In this document: in pieces, positions 49,088 through 59,000 of the stretch
Layout of the letters: each line of letters starts with the position of its first letter
Position numbering within the stretch: the stretch's first letter is position 1
NCBI GenBank assembly: GCA_016286995.1
Contig: JAEEVA010000001.1
Span: 62,001 to 126,000 of the forward strand
Origin: Prevotella sp.
GTDB lineage: Bacteria; Bacteroidota; Bacteroidia; Bacteroidales; Bacteroidaceae
Direction: 5' to 3'
DNA: 64,000 bases
The notes under the pieces: model-generated
The model's input: the letters and a program-made list of their open reading frames with translations, nothing else
The model's database searches: none
What the model was told of the DNA's origin: nothing
Position numbers and translations under genes: made by a program

Positions 49088-52000
49088 TTTCCACCCATTT
49101 ACGAGCGTTGACGAAGGCCTCAATCCAAGGTGTCACCTCGTCATTCCTGCGATTGGCGGGATACCAGGCGTTCTGCCAGGGGAAGAAAGCGCGCTCCAAG
49201 TGTGGCATCATGCAGAGATGACGACCGTCCTGAGAACAGATTCCTGCCACGTTATAGTCGGAGCCGTTGGGATTGGCGGGGTAACCGGTGTAGTTGTATT
49301 TCGCAATCACGTTATATGTGCTCTCTGCTTCTGGCAGTGAGAATTTACCTTCTCCATGAGCTACCCACAGACCGAGTTTCGAGCCACTGAGCGAGCCGAA
49401 CATGACGCTGCTGTTCTGGGGGATGCTGAGGCTGATGAACTCGCTCTCGAACTTATGTGAGTCATTATGCAGCATCTTAGCACCCTTAGCACCTGTCAGG
49501 CCGAGTTCAACCATCAGCTGGCAACCGTTACAGATACCCAGTGACAGAGTATCCTCGCGGGCATAGAACTTATCGAGGGCCTCCTTGGCCTTAGGATTAA
49601 AGAGGAATGCACCAGCCCAACCCTTGGCCGAACCAAGTACGTCGGAATTAGAGAAACCGCCGCAGAACACTATCAGGTTTACCTCCTCCAGAGTCTCGCG
49701 GCCTGTAATGAGGTCGGTCATCATGACGTCCTTCACGTCGAAGCCAGCCAGATAGAGCATGTAAGCCATCTCGCGCTCACCGTTGGTACCTTTCTCGCGG
49801 ATGATAGCGGCCTTGATGCCGGAGGGCTCACGACGGTCGGCGGAGATGCCGTACTGTGAGAGCTTGCCGGTGAAGCCCTTGGGGAACTTCATTTCCAGTG
49901 GCTGCTTCTTGTAGTTCTCAAAGCGCTCCTTAGCCTTACCATTGAAGCTCTGCTTACGATCCAGCAGGTAAGAAGTCTTGTACCATACGTCGCGAAGCGC
50001 ATCGATATCGAAGGTCTGCTCAACATCCCCAGCCTTCACTACAATGGTACGAGCATCCTCTACAGGATAACCAATCTTAGCGAAGCCAACGCCCTGCTCT
50101 TCCATGAACTCCTTGAACTCAGCCTTGTGCTCGTCGCTGACCTCAATGACGACACCAGGATTCTCAGCAAAGAGTGCCTTTACGATGTCGCCATCCTTGC
50201 AGATATCGTGCAGGTTGATGTGCATACCGCCCTTCGTGTTGGCAAAGCACATCTCGAGCAGCGTGGTGATGAGACCACCGGCAGAGATATCGTGACCAGC
50301 AAGAATCCAACCCTTCTCAATCATTTCCTGAATAGCCATAAAGGCATCAGCGAAGTACTCAGCGTTCTTCACTGTAGGCACATCGTCGCCAACCTTACCC
50401 AGACTCTGGGCAAAGGCAGAACCACCAAGGCGCTGCTCGTCGAATGAGAAGTCGATATGATAAAGTGAAGCGTTTTTATCGTTAACTAATACGGGCGAAA
50501 CGACCTTCTTGATGTCGCTCACCTCACCACCTGCAGACACGATGACTGTTCCTGGAGAGATAATCTTCTCGCCGTTAGGATACTGCTGACTCAAAGACAG
50601 CGAATCCTTACCTGTTGGTACGTTGATATGCAGGTCGCAGCAGAAGTCGCTCAAGGCCTTCACACCAGCATACAAGCGGGCATCCTCACCCTCCTGAGAG
50701 CGGCAGGGCCACATCCAGTTAGCACTCAACGAAAGTGAATCCATACCCTCAGCCAATGGTGCCCAGACAATATTCGTCAGCGCCTCAGCAACAGAGAGTA
50801 CAGAACCAGCAGCAGGATCAGCCAGACCGGCCTGAGGAGCATGCCCGAGAGCTGTAGCGATACCCTTCTTGCCACGATAGTCGAGGGCTACGACACCACA
50901 GTCGCTCAATGGCAACTGGATCTCACCCTGACACTGCTGGCGTGCAATCTTACCTGTCACAGAACGGTCAACCTTATTCGTCAACCAGTCCTTACAAGCC
51001 ACAGCCTCCAACTGAAGCACTTTGGGTAATTGACAATTGAGAATTGACAATTGAGAATTGATATCTTTGCCGTATGTAACATCCTGATAGTGGCGCTCTA
51101 CAGTATTATCCTTCATAATGGTCTTGGGTGAGTGCCCGAACATCTGGGCCACATCGAGGTCGAAGGGCTTCACGCCGTCGCCCTGCTTGAACGAGAAGTG
51201 GGCATCGCCTGTGGTCTCACCAACCACGTACAGCGGAGCACGCTCACGCTCAGCAATTTTGCGTACATGTTCAATATGCTTCTCGTCGATGAGCAAGCCC
51301 ATACGCTCCTGACTCTCGTTGGCAATGATTTCCTTGCTTGAAAGGGTCTTGTCACCAATAGGCAATTTGGTCATGTCGATCTCGCCACCGCACTCCTCAA
51401 CGAGCTCTGACAGACAGTTCAGGTGACCGGCTGATCCGTGATCGTGAATACTCACAACGGGGTTTACATCCTCCTCACAAAGTGCACGTACCAGGTTGTA
51501 GGCTCGCTTCTGCATCTCCGGGTTGGCACGCTGAACGGCATTCAGTTCGATACCGTTGCTGTAGCGACCCGTATCTACCGATGATACTGAACCACCACCA
51601 AGACCGATGCGGTAGTTGTCACCACCAACGACAACGACCTTGTTGCCAGGCTGAGGCTCCTTTTTCAAACAGTCGCGCTTGGTGCCATAACCTACACCAC
51701 CAGCCAGCATGATGACCTTGTCGTATGCATACTTCGTTCCGTATGCCGAGGCTTTGCCTTGGCCTTCTTTTTCCTGATGTTCGAACGTCAGCACCGAACC
51801 GCAAATCAGCGGCTGACCGAACTTGTTACCGAAGTCAGAAGCACCGTTAGAGGCCTTAATCAGAATCTGCTCAGGTGTCTGGTACAACCACTGGCGAACA
51901 GGAAGGATGTCCTCCCAGTCACGAGCCTGCTTGTTATCGTCTGTCAGACGAGGATAAGCTGTCATATAAACAGCTGTACCAGCAATAGGCCATGAACCAA

Positions 52001-52829
52001 CACCACCGCCCATACGGTCGCGGATTTCACCACCAGTACCTGTAGCAGCACCGTTGAATGGCTCCACAGTCGTTGGGAAGTTATGCGTTTCTGCCTTCAG
52101 CGAGATAACGCTCTCGATATCCTTCACCTGGAAATAGTCGCTCGTGCTCTGGTTTTTTGGAGCAAACTGCTCAACCACAGGACCCTGTGCAAAAGCTACG
52201 TTATCCTTATACGCAGAGAGAATCTTGTTGGGGTTCTCCTGCGTCGTCTTCTTGATCATGGCGAAGAGTGAACTCTCCATCTCCTTGCCATCAATGATAA
52301 AGGTTCCACCAAAGATTTTATGACGACAGTGCTCAGAGTTGATCTGTGCGAAACCGAAGATTTCAGAGTCGGTCAAAGGACGACCATTCTGCTTCTCCAG
52401 TCCGTGTAAGTATTCAATCTCCTCAGGACTCAGGGCCAGACCTTCCTGCTCATTATATTCTTCCAGATTGTCCACATACTTGATGGGCTCGGGCTTGATA
52501 TTGATGGTAAAAATATCCTGATTCAGGCCGTTATACATGCGCTGCAGCATCTCGTCGTGCTCGGCATCTTTCGAATCAACGGCAAAATACTCTTCTATAC
52601 GAGAAATGCCGCTGAGGCCCATGTTCTGTGTTATCTCAACGGCATTCGTCGACCAAGGGGTCACCATTTCGCGGCGCGGACCGACAAAGAATCCGTCCAT
52701 CGTCTGGGCGTCAACCAGCTCGGCATTGTCGTAGAGCCAACAAAGTTCCTGTACTTCTGATGGTGTGAGTTGATGGTCCACCTGCGTGGCTATCACACTC
52801 TTCTGGGGTGTCTTGAAAAAGAAAATCAT
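49071..52829 (-). CDS. purL: Phosphoribosylformylglycinamidine synthase
   Basis: Large single-chain FGAM synthase of 1252 aa for step four of purine synthesis. It has an N-terminal PurS-like part, two AIRS-like ATP-binding halves (GEIRDRMGGGVGSWPIAG) and a C-terminal glutamine amidotransferase with Cys in LGICNGCQLM. The length fits the large PurL type. An array of five AATTGAC-type heptamers (51028-51062) is inserted in frame and gives NSQLSILNCQLPK, in a region before VACKDWLTNKVDRS. Because purL is a housekeeping gene, the protein must tolerate it if the gene is functional. A -7 box lies at 52862-52870. Confidence 0.95.
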   Translation of the reverse strand: MIFFFKTPQKSVIATQVDHQLTPSEVQELCWLYDNAELVDAQTMDGFFVGPRREMVTPWSTNAVEITQNMGLSGISRIEEYFAVDSKDAEHDEMLQRMYNGLNQDIFTINIKPEPIKYVDNLEEYNEQEGLALSPEEIEYLHGLEKQNGRPLTDSEIFGFAQINSEHCRHKIFGGTFIIDGKEMESSLFAMIKKTTQENPNKILSAYKDNVAFAQGPVVEQFAPKNQSTSDYFQVKDIESVISLKAETHNFPTTVEPFNGAATGTGGEIRDRMGGGVGSWPIAGTAVYMTAYPRLTDDNKQARDWEDILPVRQWLYQTPEQILIKASNGASDFGNKFGQPLICGSVLTFEHQEKEGQGKASAYGTKYAYDKVIMLAGGVGYGTKRDCLKKEPQPGNKVVVVGGDNYRIGLGGGSVSSVDTGRYSNGIELNAVQRANPEMQKRAYNLVRALCEEDVNPVVSIHDHGSAGHLNCLSELVEECGGEIDMTKLPIGDKTLSSKEIIANESQERMGLLIDEKHIEHVRKIAERERAPLYVVGETTGDAHFSFKQGDGVKPFDLDVAQMFGHSPKTIMKDNTVERHYQDVTYGKDINSQLSILNCQLPKVLQLEAVACKDWLTNKVDRSVTGKIARQQCQGEIQLPLSDCGVVALDYRGKKGIATALGHAPQAGLADPAAGSVLSVAEALTNIVWAPLAEGMDSLSLSANWMWPCRSQEGEDARLYAGVKALSDFCCDLHINVPTGKDSLSLSQQYPNGEKIISPGTVIVSAGGEVSDIKKVVSPVLVNDKNASLYHIDFSFDEQRLGGSAFAQSLGKVGDDVPTVKNAEYFADAFMAIQEMIEKGWILAGHDISAGGLITTLLEMCFANTKGGMHINLHDICKDGDIVKALFAENPGVVIEVSDEHKAEFKEFMEEQGVGFAKIGYPVEDARTIVVKAGDVEQTFDIDALRDVWYKTSYLLDRKQSFNGKAKERFENYKKQPLEMKFPKGFTGKLSQYGISADRREPSGIKAAIIREKGTNGEREMAYMLYLAGFDVKDVMMTDLITGRETLEEVNLIVFCGGFSNSDVLGSAKGWAGAFLFNPKAKEALDKFYAREDTLSLGICNGCQLMVELGLTGAKGAKMLHNDSHKFESEFISLSIPQNSSVMFGSLSGSKLGLWVAHGEGKFSLPEAESTYNVIAKYNYTGYPANPNGSDYNVAGICSQDGRHLCMMPHLERAFFPWQNAWYPANRRNDEVTPWIEAFVNARKWVERKLKN
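51028..51062 (+). repeat. AATTGAC/AATTGAG heptamer array inside purL
   Basis: Five units. The + strand is the stop-rich orientation and the coding minus strand the stop-free one, exactly as in the MFS gene. Confidence 0.93.
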
Positions 52830-52861
52830 GTCCTTTATACCTTATTGATTGTAAATTGCCT

Positions 52862-52870
52862 GCAAAAGTA
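52862..52870 (-). promoter_or_regulatory. -7 box (TACTTTTGC, minus) for purL
   Basis: Reverse complement of GCAAAAGTA, about 33 bp upstream of the purL ATG. Confidence 0.6.
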
Positions 52871-52883
52871 CAAATATTAAAGG

Positions 52884-52921
52884 AAAAAGCCAAAGGAAAA
52901 CGCATTTTTCTTTGGCTTTTT
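52884..52921. terminator. Bidirectional intrinsic terminator upstream of purL
   Basis: AAAAAGCCAAAG (52884-52895) and CTTTGGCTTTTT (52910-52921) form a 12-bp stem with an A/T-rich loop and T-runs on either strand. No annotated gene ends here in either direction, so it insulates purL or ends an unrecognised transcript from 52.9-53.1 kb. Confidence 0.75.
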
Positions 52922-53033
52922 CCAACGTGAGTGACTTCACCCTCTTTTTTTTATGCCGTGCAAAAGTTTAGTGAGCACGCCACTCTTTATGTCCTTCCAC
53001 GCCCCTCTTAATGTCTTTGCCCGCTCCTCTCGT
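52922..53033. other. Gene-free stretch with no clear feature
   Basis: Between the terminator and the 21-bp repeats. Pyrimidine-rich on +, with loosely repeated CCNCTCTTTATGTCCTT/CCCCTCTTAATGTCTTT-like segments about 24 bp apart. No ORF seen. Confidence 0.4.
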
Positions 53034-53117
53034 TAAAATCTCGTCGTGACGCGCTAAAATCACGACGTGACTCATTAAAATCACGGCGTGATGCAATAAA
53101 ATCACGTCGTGATTAGG
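53034..53117. repeat. Four 21-bp repeats each centred on a TCACGNCGTGA palindrome
   Basis: TAAAATC begins at 53034, 53055, 53076 and 53097. Units 2-4 contain TCACGACGTGA, TCACGGCGTGA and TCACGTCGTGA, and unit 1 is degenerate. The 21-bp spacing equals two helical turns, so all palindromes face the same side of the DNA. The array ends 20 bp before the -7 box of the HU-like gene. Confidence 0.92.
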
Positions 53118-53136
53118 CAGAATAAAAAAGTTTTAT

Positions 53137-53145
53137 TATCTTTGC
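53137..53145 (+). promoter_or_regulatory. -7 box TATCTTTGC for the HU-like gene
   Basis: It lies 67 bp before ATG 53212. There is no -33 TTTG; the palindrome array occupies that region. Confidence 0.7.
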
Positions 53146-53211
53146 AGCGCGAAAGGTCGGAAAGAATGTACCGGCGAGATATAATAACTAACTAAATACC
53201 AGACAATTACT

Positions 53212-53835
53212 ATGTATGCGAAGTATGTAAAACAGGAAATTGCTGACCTAAATGGAACAGGTCAGACACAAGCGTGTTACAGGATGCTGGTCACACAAAT
53301 GTCTACCAAGGAGTTTATAGAGAAATGCGTTAGTGAGAACGGTGAGAGACGGAATCTCATCATGAGCGCACTGACGCTGCTCAACGAGAAGCTGGCATTG
53401 TATATGGCTGAGGGCCGATCGGTGAAACTGGACGGCATCGGGACGTTTCGTGCCAAGCTGAGTGTGAGGAAGGATAAACTGCCCGATTCCTTCGAGAAAG
53501 GTGAAACGAAGCGTAACACACAAAGCATCGAAGTGGCGGGCGTGGTGTTTAAGCCAGACGACGACCTGGTCAGAAGAATACGGAAGTTCTGCCATCTGAA
53601 GCGAGACGGTGAACGCAGGCTGAAACGGTCGAAATACACATTGGAAGAACGTATTGAAATAGCCAAAAAGTATCTAAAGGAGAATCTTACCATGCACGCC
53701 GGCGACTATGCACGGATAACAGGGTTGTCGAAATCAACGGCCACACGAGAACTGCGCCAGTTGGCAATGAACCCGGCATCTGGCATTACTAGTCGTGGTG
53801 TCAGGAGCCAGAAAGATTACATTCTTAGAAAATAA
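53212..53835 (+). CDS. HU/IHF-like DNA-binding protein with C-terminal helical extension
   Basis: A 207-aa protein. The N-terminal about 125 residues follow the Bacteroidota HU-like (HU-HIG type) pattern: MSTKEFIEKCVSENGERRNL for the dimer helices and VKLDGIGTFRAKLS for the start of the beta arm. The C-terminal part (about 140-207) is basic and looks like a winged or helix-turn-helix segment (YARITGLSKSTATRELRQL). It probably shapes or organises DNA, and the HTH-like tail suggests site preference. The palindrome array immediately upstream could be its own binding site (speculative). Confidence 0.75.
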   Translation: MYAKYVKQEIADLNGTGQTQACYRMLVTQMSTKEFIEKCVSENGERRNLIMSALTLLNEKLALYMAEGRSVKLDGIGTFRAKLSVRKDKLPDSFEKGETKRNTQSIEVAGVVFKPDDDLVRRIRKFCHLKRDGERRLKRSKYTLEERIEIAKKYLKENLTMHAGDYARITGLSKSTATRELRQLAMNPASGITSRGVRSQKDYILRK

Positions 53836-53983
53836 TTAAGCAAAAGATGTTTAAAATAACACAAATGGTTTTCACCACCTGCCCTTTAGCAACTTTCTGG
53901 GCGGAGTCCAAGAAAAAAAGAATTAATCACTAATAGGATTTTTTTTGAGAAAAACCGAACAGCGAAATTCGAATATTAATGGT

Positions 53984-53992
53984 TAATTTTGC
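53984..53992 (+). promoter_or_regulatory. -7 box TAATTTTGC for the AraC-family gene
   Basis: It lies 26 bp before ATG 54018. The following GCACCCGAAAAG resembles the segment after the -7 box at 47445 (GCGCCCGAAAAG). Confidence 0.6.
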
Positions 53993-54017
53993 ACCCGAAA
54001 AGTAAAAAAAGGACAGC

Positions 54018-54986
54018 ATGGAGATAAGACCACTGATGCCACGAAGGGGTGAAGGTACTCTGCGAATAGACGACAGCGACGACCTCGTAGTGATAGAACA
54101 CATAGGCTCACAGCCCGAGGGTGGAGGGTCACTGCCCGAAGAAGGGGTGTTTGTGGAAAACCATGGCGTCATCGTCATCTGCACCGAGGGTATGGCGCAG
54201 TTTGAATATGACGGTCAAACCATTCAGCTCCGTAAGAACGACCTGTTTATCTACATCATGCGGCGTACGGTGATCACCAACTTCATGTCGTCGCAGAACT
54301 TTAACTGCCGCCAGATATGGTTTACCGCCAGCGAAGCGTGGAGCATAGACATGCATGGACGCAAAAGCTTAGGTGACCTGTTTTTCCTGAAACAACATCC
54401 GAAAATCAGTCTTACTGACCACGATGCCGTTATGCTCGACAGCTATTTCCAACTGCTCTGCCGTCGGATGCGCGAGCGTACACCTGTACTTTTTCCAGAT
54501 ATCGTAAGGTCGCTGTTTAGCACGCTGCTATTGGAAATCCTGGCTTTTATGCGCCGCGGCAAGACGGAAGGTGATGAAAGATGGATGATGGAAGACAACG
54601 GGGAGAGCCTGTCGTCTGGAAGTGGGATGATGGAGAATAGCCATGAACCAGGCTTCTACAGACGGCGGCTGGCCGACAAATTCATACGACTGGTAGAGCA
54701 AAGCGGCGGCCGCTGCCGCAAGGTGGAGGTCTTTGCCAGTCAGCTGAACGTGACACCGAAGTACCTTTCTACATTGTTGAAGGAGACGATGAATCGGCGT
54801 CCGAGCGAGCTAATACAGTTCTATACGCTGAAGGCCATTCAAAACCAGTTGCGCTTTACGGACATGACGATGCAGGAGATTGCCAACAACCTGCAGTTCC
54901 CCAACGCGTCGTTTTTCGGAAAGTATTTCAAGGAACGTATGGGCATGACACCGATGGACTACAGGAAGAAATACCATAGTAGTTAA
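54018..54986 (+). CDS. AraC-family transcriptional regulator
   Basis: A 322-aa regulator. The N-terminal cupin-like sensor domain (about 30-170) includes GVIVICTEGMAQFEYDGQ, and the C-terminal double HTH includes VEVFASQLNVTPKYLSTLLK and MTMQEIANNLQFPNASFFGK. It lies 31 bp upstream of the adaptor of an RND pump on the same strand and probably controls it. The hinge between domains (KTEGDERWMMEDNGESLS) is low complexity. At DNA level it shows a weak 7-bp period (GATGAAA, GATGGAT, GATGGAA), so it may be another in-frame repeat insertion. The inducer is unknown. Confidence 0.87.
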   Translation: MEIRPLMPRRGEGTLRIDDSDDLVVIEHIGSQPEGGGSLPEEGVFVENHGVIVICTEGMAQFEYDGQTIQLRKNDLFIYIMRRTVITNFMSSQNFNCRQIWFTASEAWSIDMHGRKSLGDLFFLKQHPKISLTDHDAVMLDSYFQLLCRRMRERTPVLFPDIVRSLFSTLLLEILAFMRRGKTEGDERWMMEDNGESLSSGSGMMENSHEPGFYRRRLADKFIRLVEQSGGRCRKVEVFASQLNVTPKYLSTLLKETMNRRPSELIQFYTLKAIQNQLRFTDMTMQEIANNLQFPNASFFGKYFKERMGMTPMDYRKKYHSS

Positions 54987-55017
54987 GAATTTAGAATTAA
55001 AAATTAAATATTTAATC

Positions 55018-56052
55018 ATGAACATGAAGAGAAAATGGATTGTGATGGCTGCCATGGTGCTGATAGGACTAAGCAGCTGCGGAGAGAAGAAAGAGGCCGC
55101 CCAAGAGCAGACGGTGAGAGTGAAGGTGCAGGAGATACGCGCTGAACCCATTAATGGTGAACAGGGTTTCTCGGGTACCATTGAGGAGGTAAGCGGTGTG
55201 TCGCTGTCATTTGCCACTGCAGGTACCGTCAGGCGCATCTATGTGAGCGAGGGTCAGATGGTGCGTCAGGGACAGCTGATAGCAGAGCTGGACCCTACGA
55301 CGTTGCAGAATGCCTATACCATCAGCAAGACGTCGCTGGAGCAGGCTCAAGACACATACAACCGCATGAAGGAGTTGCACGACGGCGGTTCGCTGCCCGA
55401 GATGCAGTGGATATCCATTGAGAACCAGCTGAAGAGTGCAAAGGCTCAGGAGGCCATGGCCCGCAAGTCGCTGGGCGATACCAAACTGTATGCACCGTTC
55501 AGTGGATATATTTCCGCGAAGATGGCCGAGATTGGAGAGAATGCTTCCCCTGGCATGCCTGTTGCGAAACTGGTAAATATTGGCAGTGTGAAGGTGAAGA
55601 TCTCTGTTCCCGAGGATGACGTACAGCGTATCCAGAAGGGCTCGTCGATGAAAATCATCGTTCCGGCACTGGACAAACGTCAGTTCGAAGGGCGTGTGAC
55701 GGAACGCGGCGTGAGTGCCGATCCCCGTTCGCGTACCTACGAGGTGAAGGCCACCATCGTGAATCATGACGGTCAGCTGCTGCCAGGTATGATTTGTCAG
55801 GCATTCACCAACTATATGCAAGGTACGAAGGGAGTCTTTGTTCCTGCCAATCTGGTACAGCTCGACAGCGACAACAAGACGTTCGTCTGGGTTGTCAATG
55901 GTCAAAAGGCCTTGAAGCGTGAGATTATCATCAGCGGCGAGACCGCTCAGGGTGCTCAGGTGGCGTTTGGCTTGGTAGCTGGCGACAAACTGATTGTTGC
56001 CGGTCAGCAGAAGGTGAGCAACGGGATGAAGGTGGAAATTGTAAATAATTGA
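55018..56052 (+). CDS. RND efflux periplasmic adaptor (membrane fusion protein), lipoprotein
   Basis: A 344-aa adaptor linking an inner-membrane RND pump to a TolC channel. The lipobox is LIGLSSC (Cys21). A lipoyl/barrel-sandwich half (VRQGQLIAELDPTTLQNAY), a short helical hairpin (about 95-145) and the second half (LGDTKLYAPFSGYISAKMAEIGENA) are in the usual order, followed by beta-barrel and membrane-proximal domains. Its stop TGA (56050-56052) is built by the heptamer array that leads into the pump gene. It is part of the operon araC-like, adaptor, pump, TolC. Confidence 0.92.
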   Translation: MNMKRKWIVMAAMVLIGLSSCGEKKEAAQEQTVRVKVQEIRAEPINGEQGFSGTIEEVSGVSLSFATAGTVRRIYVSEGQMVRQGQLIAELDPTTLQNAYTISKTSLEQAQDTYNRMKELHDGGSLPEMQWISIENQLKSAKAQEAMARKSLGDTKLYAPFSGYISAKMAEIGENASPGMPVAKLVNIGSVKVKISVPEDDVQRIQKGSSMKIIVPALDKRQFEGRVTERGVSADPRSRTYEVKATIVNHDGQLLPGMICQAFTNYMQGTKGVFVPANLVQLDSDNKTFVWVVNGQKALKREIIISGETAQGAQVAFGLVAGDKLIVAGQQKVSNGMKVEIVNN

Positions 56053-56081
56053 CAATTGATAATTGATAATTGACAATTATG
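56047..56081 (+). repeat. AATTGAC/AATTGAT heptamer array joining adaptor stop and pump start
   Basis: AATTGAC, AATTGAT, AATTGAT, AATTGAC, AATTATG: the first unit contains the adaptor's TGA and the last contains the pump's ATG (56079). The whole intergenic gap is repeat. Confidence 0.93.
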
Positions 56082-59000
56082 GAAGAGAATAAGGAGAATA
56101 AGATGAGCCTGCAGGAATGGTCGATGCACTACCGGCAGATTATCATACTACTGGTGAGCTGTCTGGTGGCTTTGGGTATCTACGGTCTTGCCAATATCAA
56201 CAAGAACGAGTTTCCTGACTTTACCATCCGTCAGGGTATCGTCGTGGCGGTCTATCCCGGCGTGACGGCTCAGGAGATGGAGGAGCAGGTGACAAAACCG
56301 TTGGAGAAATACATCTTTACCTATCGCGAGGTGAAGAAGGAGGAGACCATCTCGTACTCAAAGGAAGGCTTGAGCATCATTCAGGTGGAGCTGAACGACG
56401 AGCTGACGGACAAGGACGGATTCTGGTCGAAGTTCAAGCATGGTGTGCAGGGCTTCAAGTCCCAGCTGCCCGATGGTGTGCTGGCTATCTAGGTGAACGA
56501 CGACTTCGGTGATACGTCAGCCCTGCTGCTGGCCATGGAGTCAGACGAAAAAACCTACCGCGAGTTGAACGACTATATGAACGCGCTGATTGACTCGCTG
56601 CGCATGATTCCCAGCGTAGGTAAGACGACGGTCTTCGGTCTGCAAAAGGACCAGATTAGCATCTACCTCAATTCGGACAAGTTGTCTCACTACGGCATCA
56701 GCTACCTGACCATTGCCCAGCAATTGAGTGATAAAGGTTTCGTGACTACTGCCGGACGTGTAAAGAATAATGGCTATAAGTCGCCCATCTATGTAGATCA
56801 CGCGCTGAACAAGATTTATGACGTGGAGAATACGGTCATCTATACCGATGATGCGGGTAACATCATCCGCTTGAAGGATGTGGCAACGGTGAAGCGCGAA
56901 TATCCGCAACCCAAATCATACATTACCAACAACGGCACGAAGTGTCTGTTGCTCTCTGTGGAAATTAAGAAAGGACAGGACGTGTCGAGCATGGGTAAGG
57001 CTATCAATGAGAAGCTGGTCAATATCAAGCAGCATATCCCTGACGATGTGCAGCTGAATGCCATTACCGATCAGGCCAAGGTGGTGGACGACTCCATTGA
57101 TAACTTCCTCCACGAACTGATGATAGCCATCTGCACGGTTGTTCTGGTAGTGGTGCTGATTATGCCGTTCCGCGTGGCCGCTGTAGCTGCAGGTACAATG
57201 CCTATCACCATCTTCGTATCGCTGGGACTGTTCTATATGTTCAACATCGAGCTGAACACTGTGACGCTGGCAGCCCTGATAGTGACGTTAGGCATGATCG
57301 TCGATGACTCCATCGTCATCATCGACTCCTATTTAGAGATGATGGCTGAGGGAAAGACACGCTGGCAGGCTTCGATTGATGCCACCGTCCACTTCCTGAA
57401 GTCCATCTTCACCGCCACATTGTGTATATCAGTGACGTTCTTCCCCTTCCTCATCGTGATGACAGGACAGTTCCACGACTTCCTGCTCTCGTTCCCATGG
57501 GCCATCTCCATTGTACTCTTCGCCTCGATGATTATTGCCCAGACGCTACTGCCCATCCTGCAGTATTTCTTCATCCGCAAACCCATGGAAACGAAGACGC
57601 GTGCAGACGGCAAGAAGCCGTTCAACCTGCTCGACATCCTCGATAAATACTACCAGAAGCTGCTGGCCAAGTGTTTCGTCCACCCTTGGATGACCATTGC
57701 CGGCGGTGTGGCCAGCGTGATTATTGGCGCCTGGATTTTCAGCCTGCTGCCACAGCGCATGATGCCATACGCCGACCGTAACCAGTTTGCCGTGGAAATC
57801 TACCTGCCCATCGGCACAGGCATCGAGCGAACCACTGTTGTGGCCGACTCGCTGGAACAAATGATAGCCAAGAAGGAGGGTGTCATGAGCATTGCCTCGT
57901 TCAAGGGCTGCTCTTCGCCTCGATTCCATACGGCCTACGCTCCGCAGATTGCCGATGAGAACTATGCCCAGTTCATTGTTAACACCACGGGCAACAAGGA
58001 TACCGAACGTCTGGTGGATGAGTGTACCAACGAATTTACGAACTATTTCCCTGAAGCATACGTCAAGATTAAGCAGTTGAGCTATTCGTCGGTGGCTGTA
58101 CCCGTGGAAATACGCCTGAAGAGCGACAACCTGGAGGAGTTAGCACAGTATAGTGACAGTCTCGTAGGCATCATGCGACAGATGCCTGAACTGTTGCTGG
58201 TGCGTAGCAACCTTCTCGAGCCGCTGTCGACGACGCGTATCAAGATTGACGACGAGAAAGCCAGTCGTCTGGGCATTACCAATCAGGCTGTGGAGCTGCA
58301 GATGGCTTTCCGCTACGGCGATGGCATCCCTGTGAGCACCGCCTGGGAGGGCGACTACGACATTCAGGTGAAGATGAAGACCGACAATGCCGATCAGGCA
58401 ACCAAACAGGACGTCATGGACGAGCTGATACCTATCGGCATGTCAGCAGCCATTCCTACCAGTCTTTACGGACTGATGAGTATCCGCAGTTCCGATGAAG
58501 CGCTGCCCAGCGTGCCCCTGCGTCAGTTTGCCGAGATAGTACCTTCGTTGCAGTTTGGTCAGATTTGCCACCGCAACGGTCTGCGCACGGTGACGGTGAT
58601 GGCTGAAGTGGCCCGCGGCAAGAATGTGGGCTTCGTCACGAATGATGTCATCAAGCGCCTGGAGAGTTTCCAGCTGCCCGAAGGCATGCAGATGGAGATA
58701 GGTGGTCAATATGACGATGATAAAGACACCACTCCGAAGATTCTCAGTGCTTTGGTCATCTCCATTGCTATCATATTCTTTGTGCTGCTCTGGCACTTCA
58801 AGAGTGTCAGCGAGGCCCTGCTGATTATGATTTGCCTGACGCTCTGTGTCTTCGGTACGGCGATGGGTATTCTCCTCGGACGCGTGCCCGTCTCATTGAC
58901 CGCAGTCCTCGGCTTCGTATCGCTGATGGGTATCCTCGTGCGCAACGGCGTTATCCTCTTCGACTACGCGGCGGAGGTAAGGGAGCTGGAGCATCTCTCT

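Noticed and set aside
56490-56492. UAG recoding (pyrrolysine or similar) in the RND gene
   Set aside because: TAG is the natural stop of three other genes here (18960, 24140, 37929) and no recoding signal or tRNA is visible.
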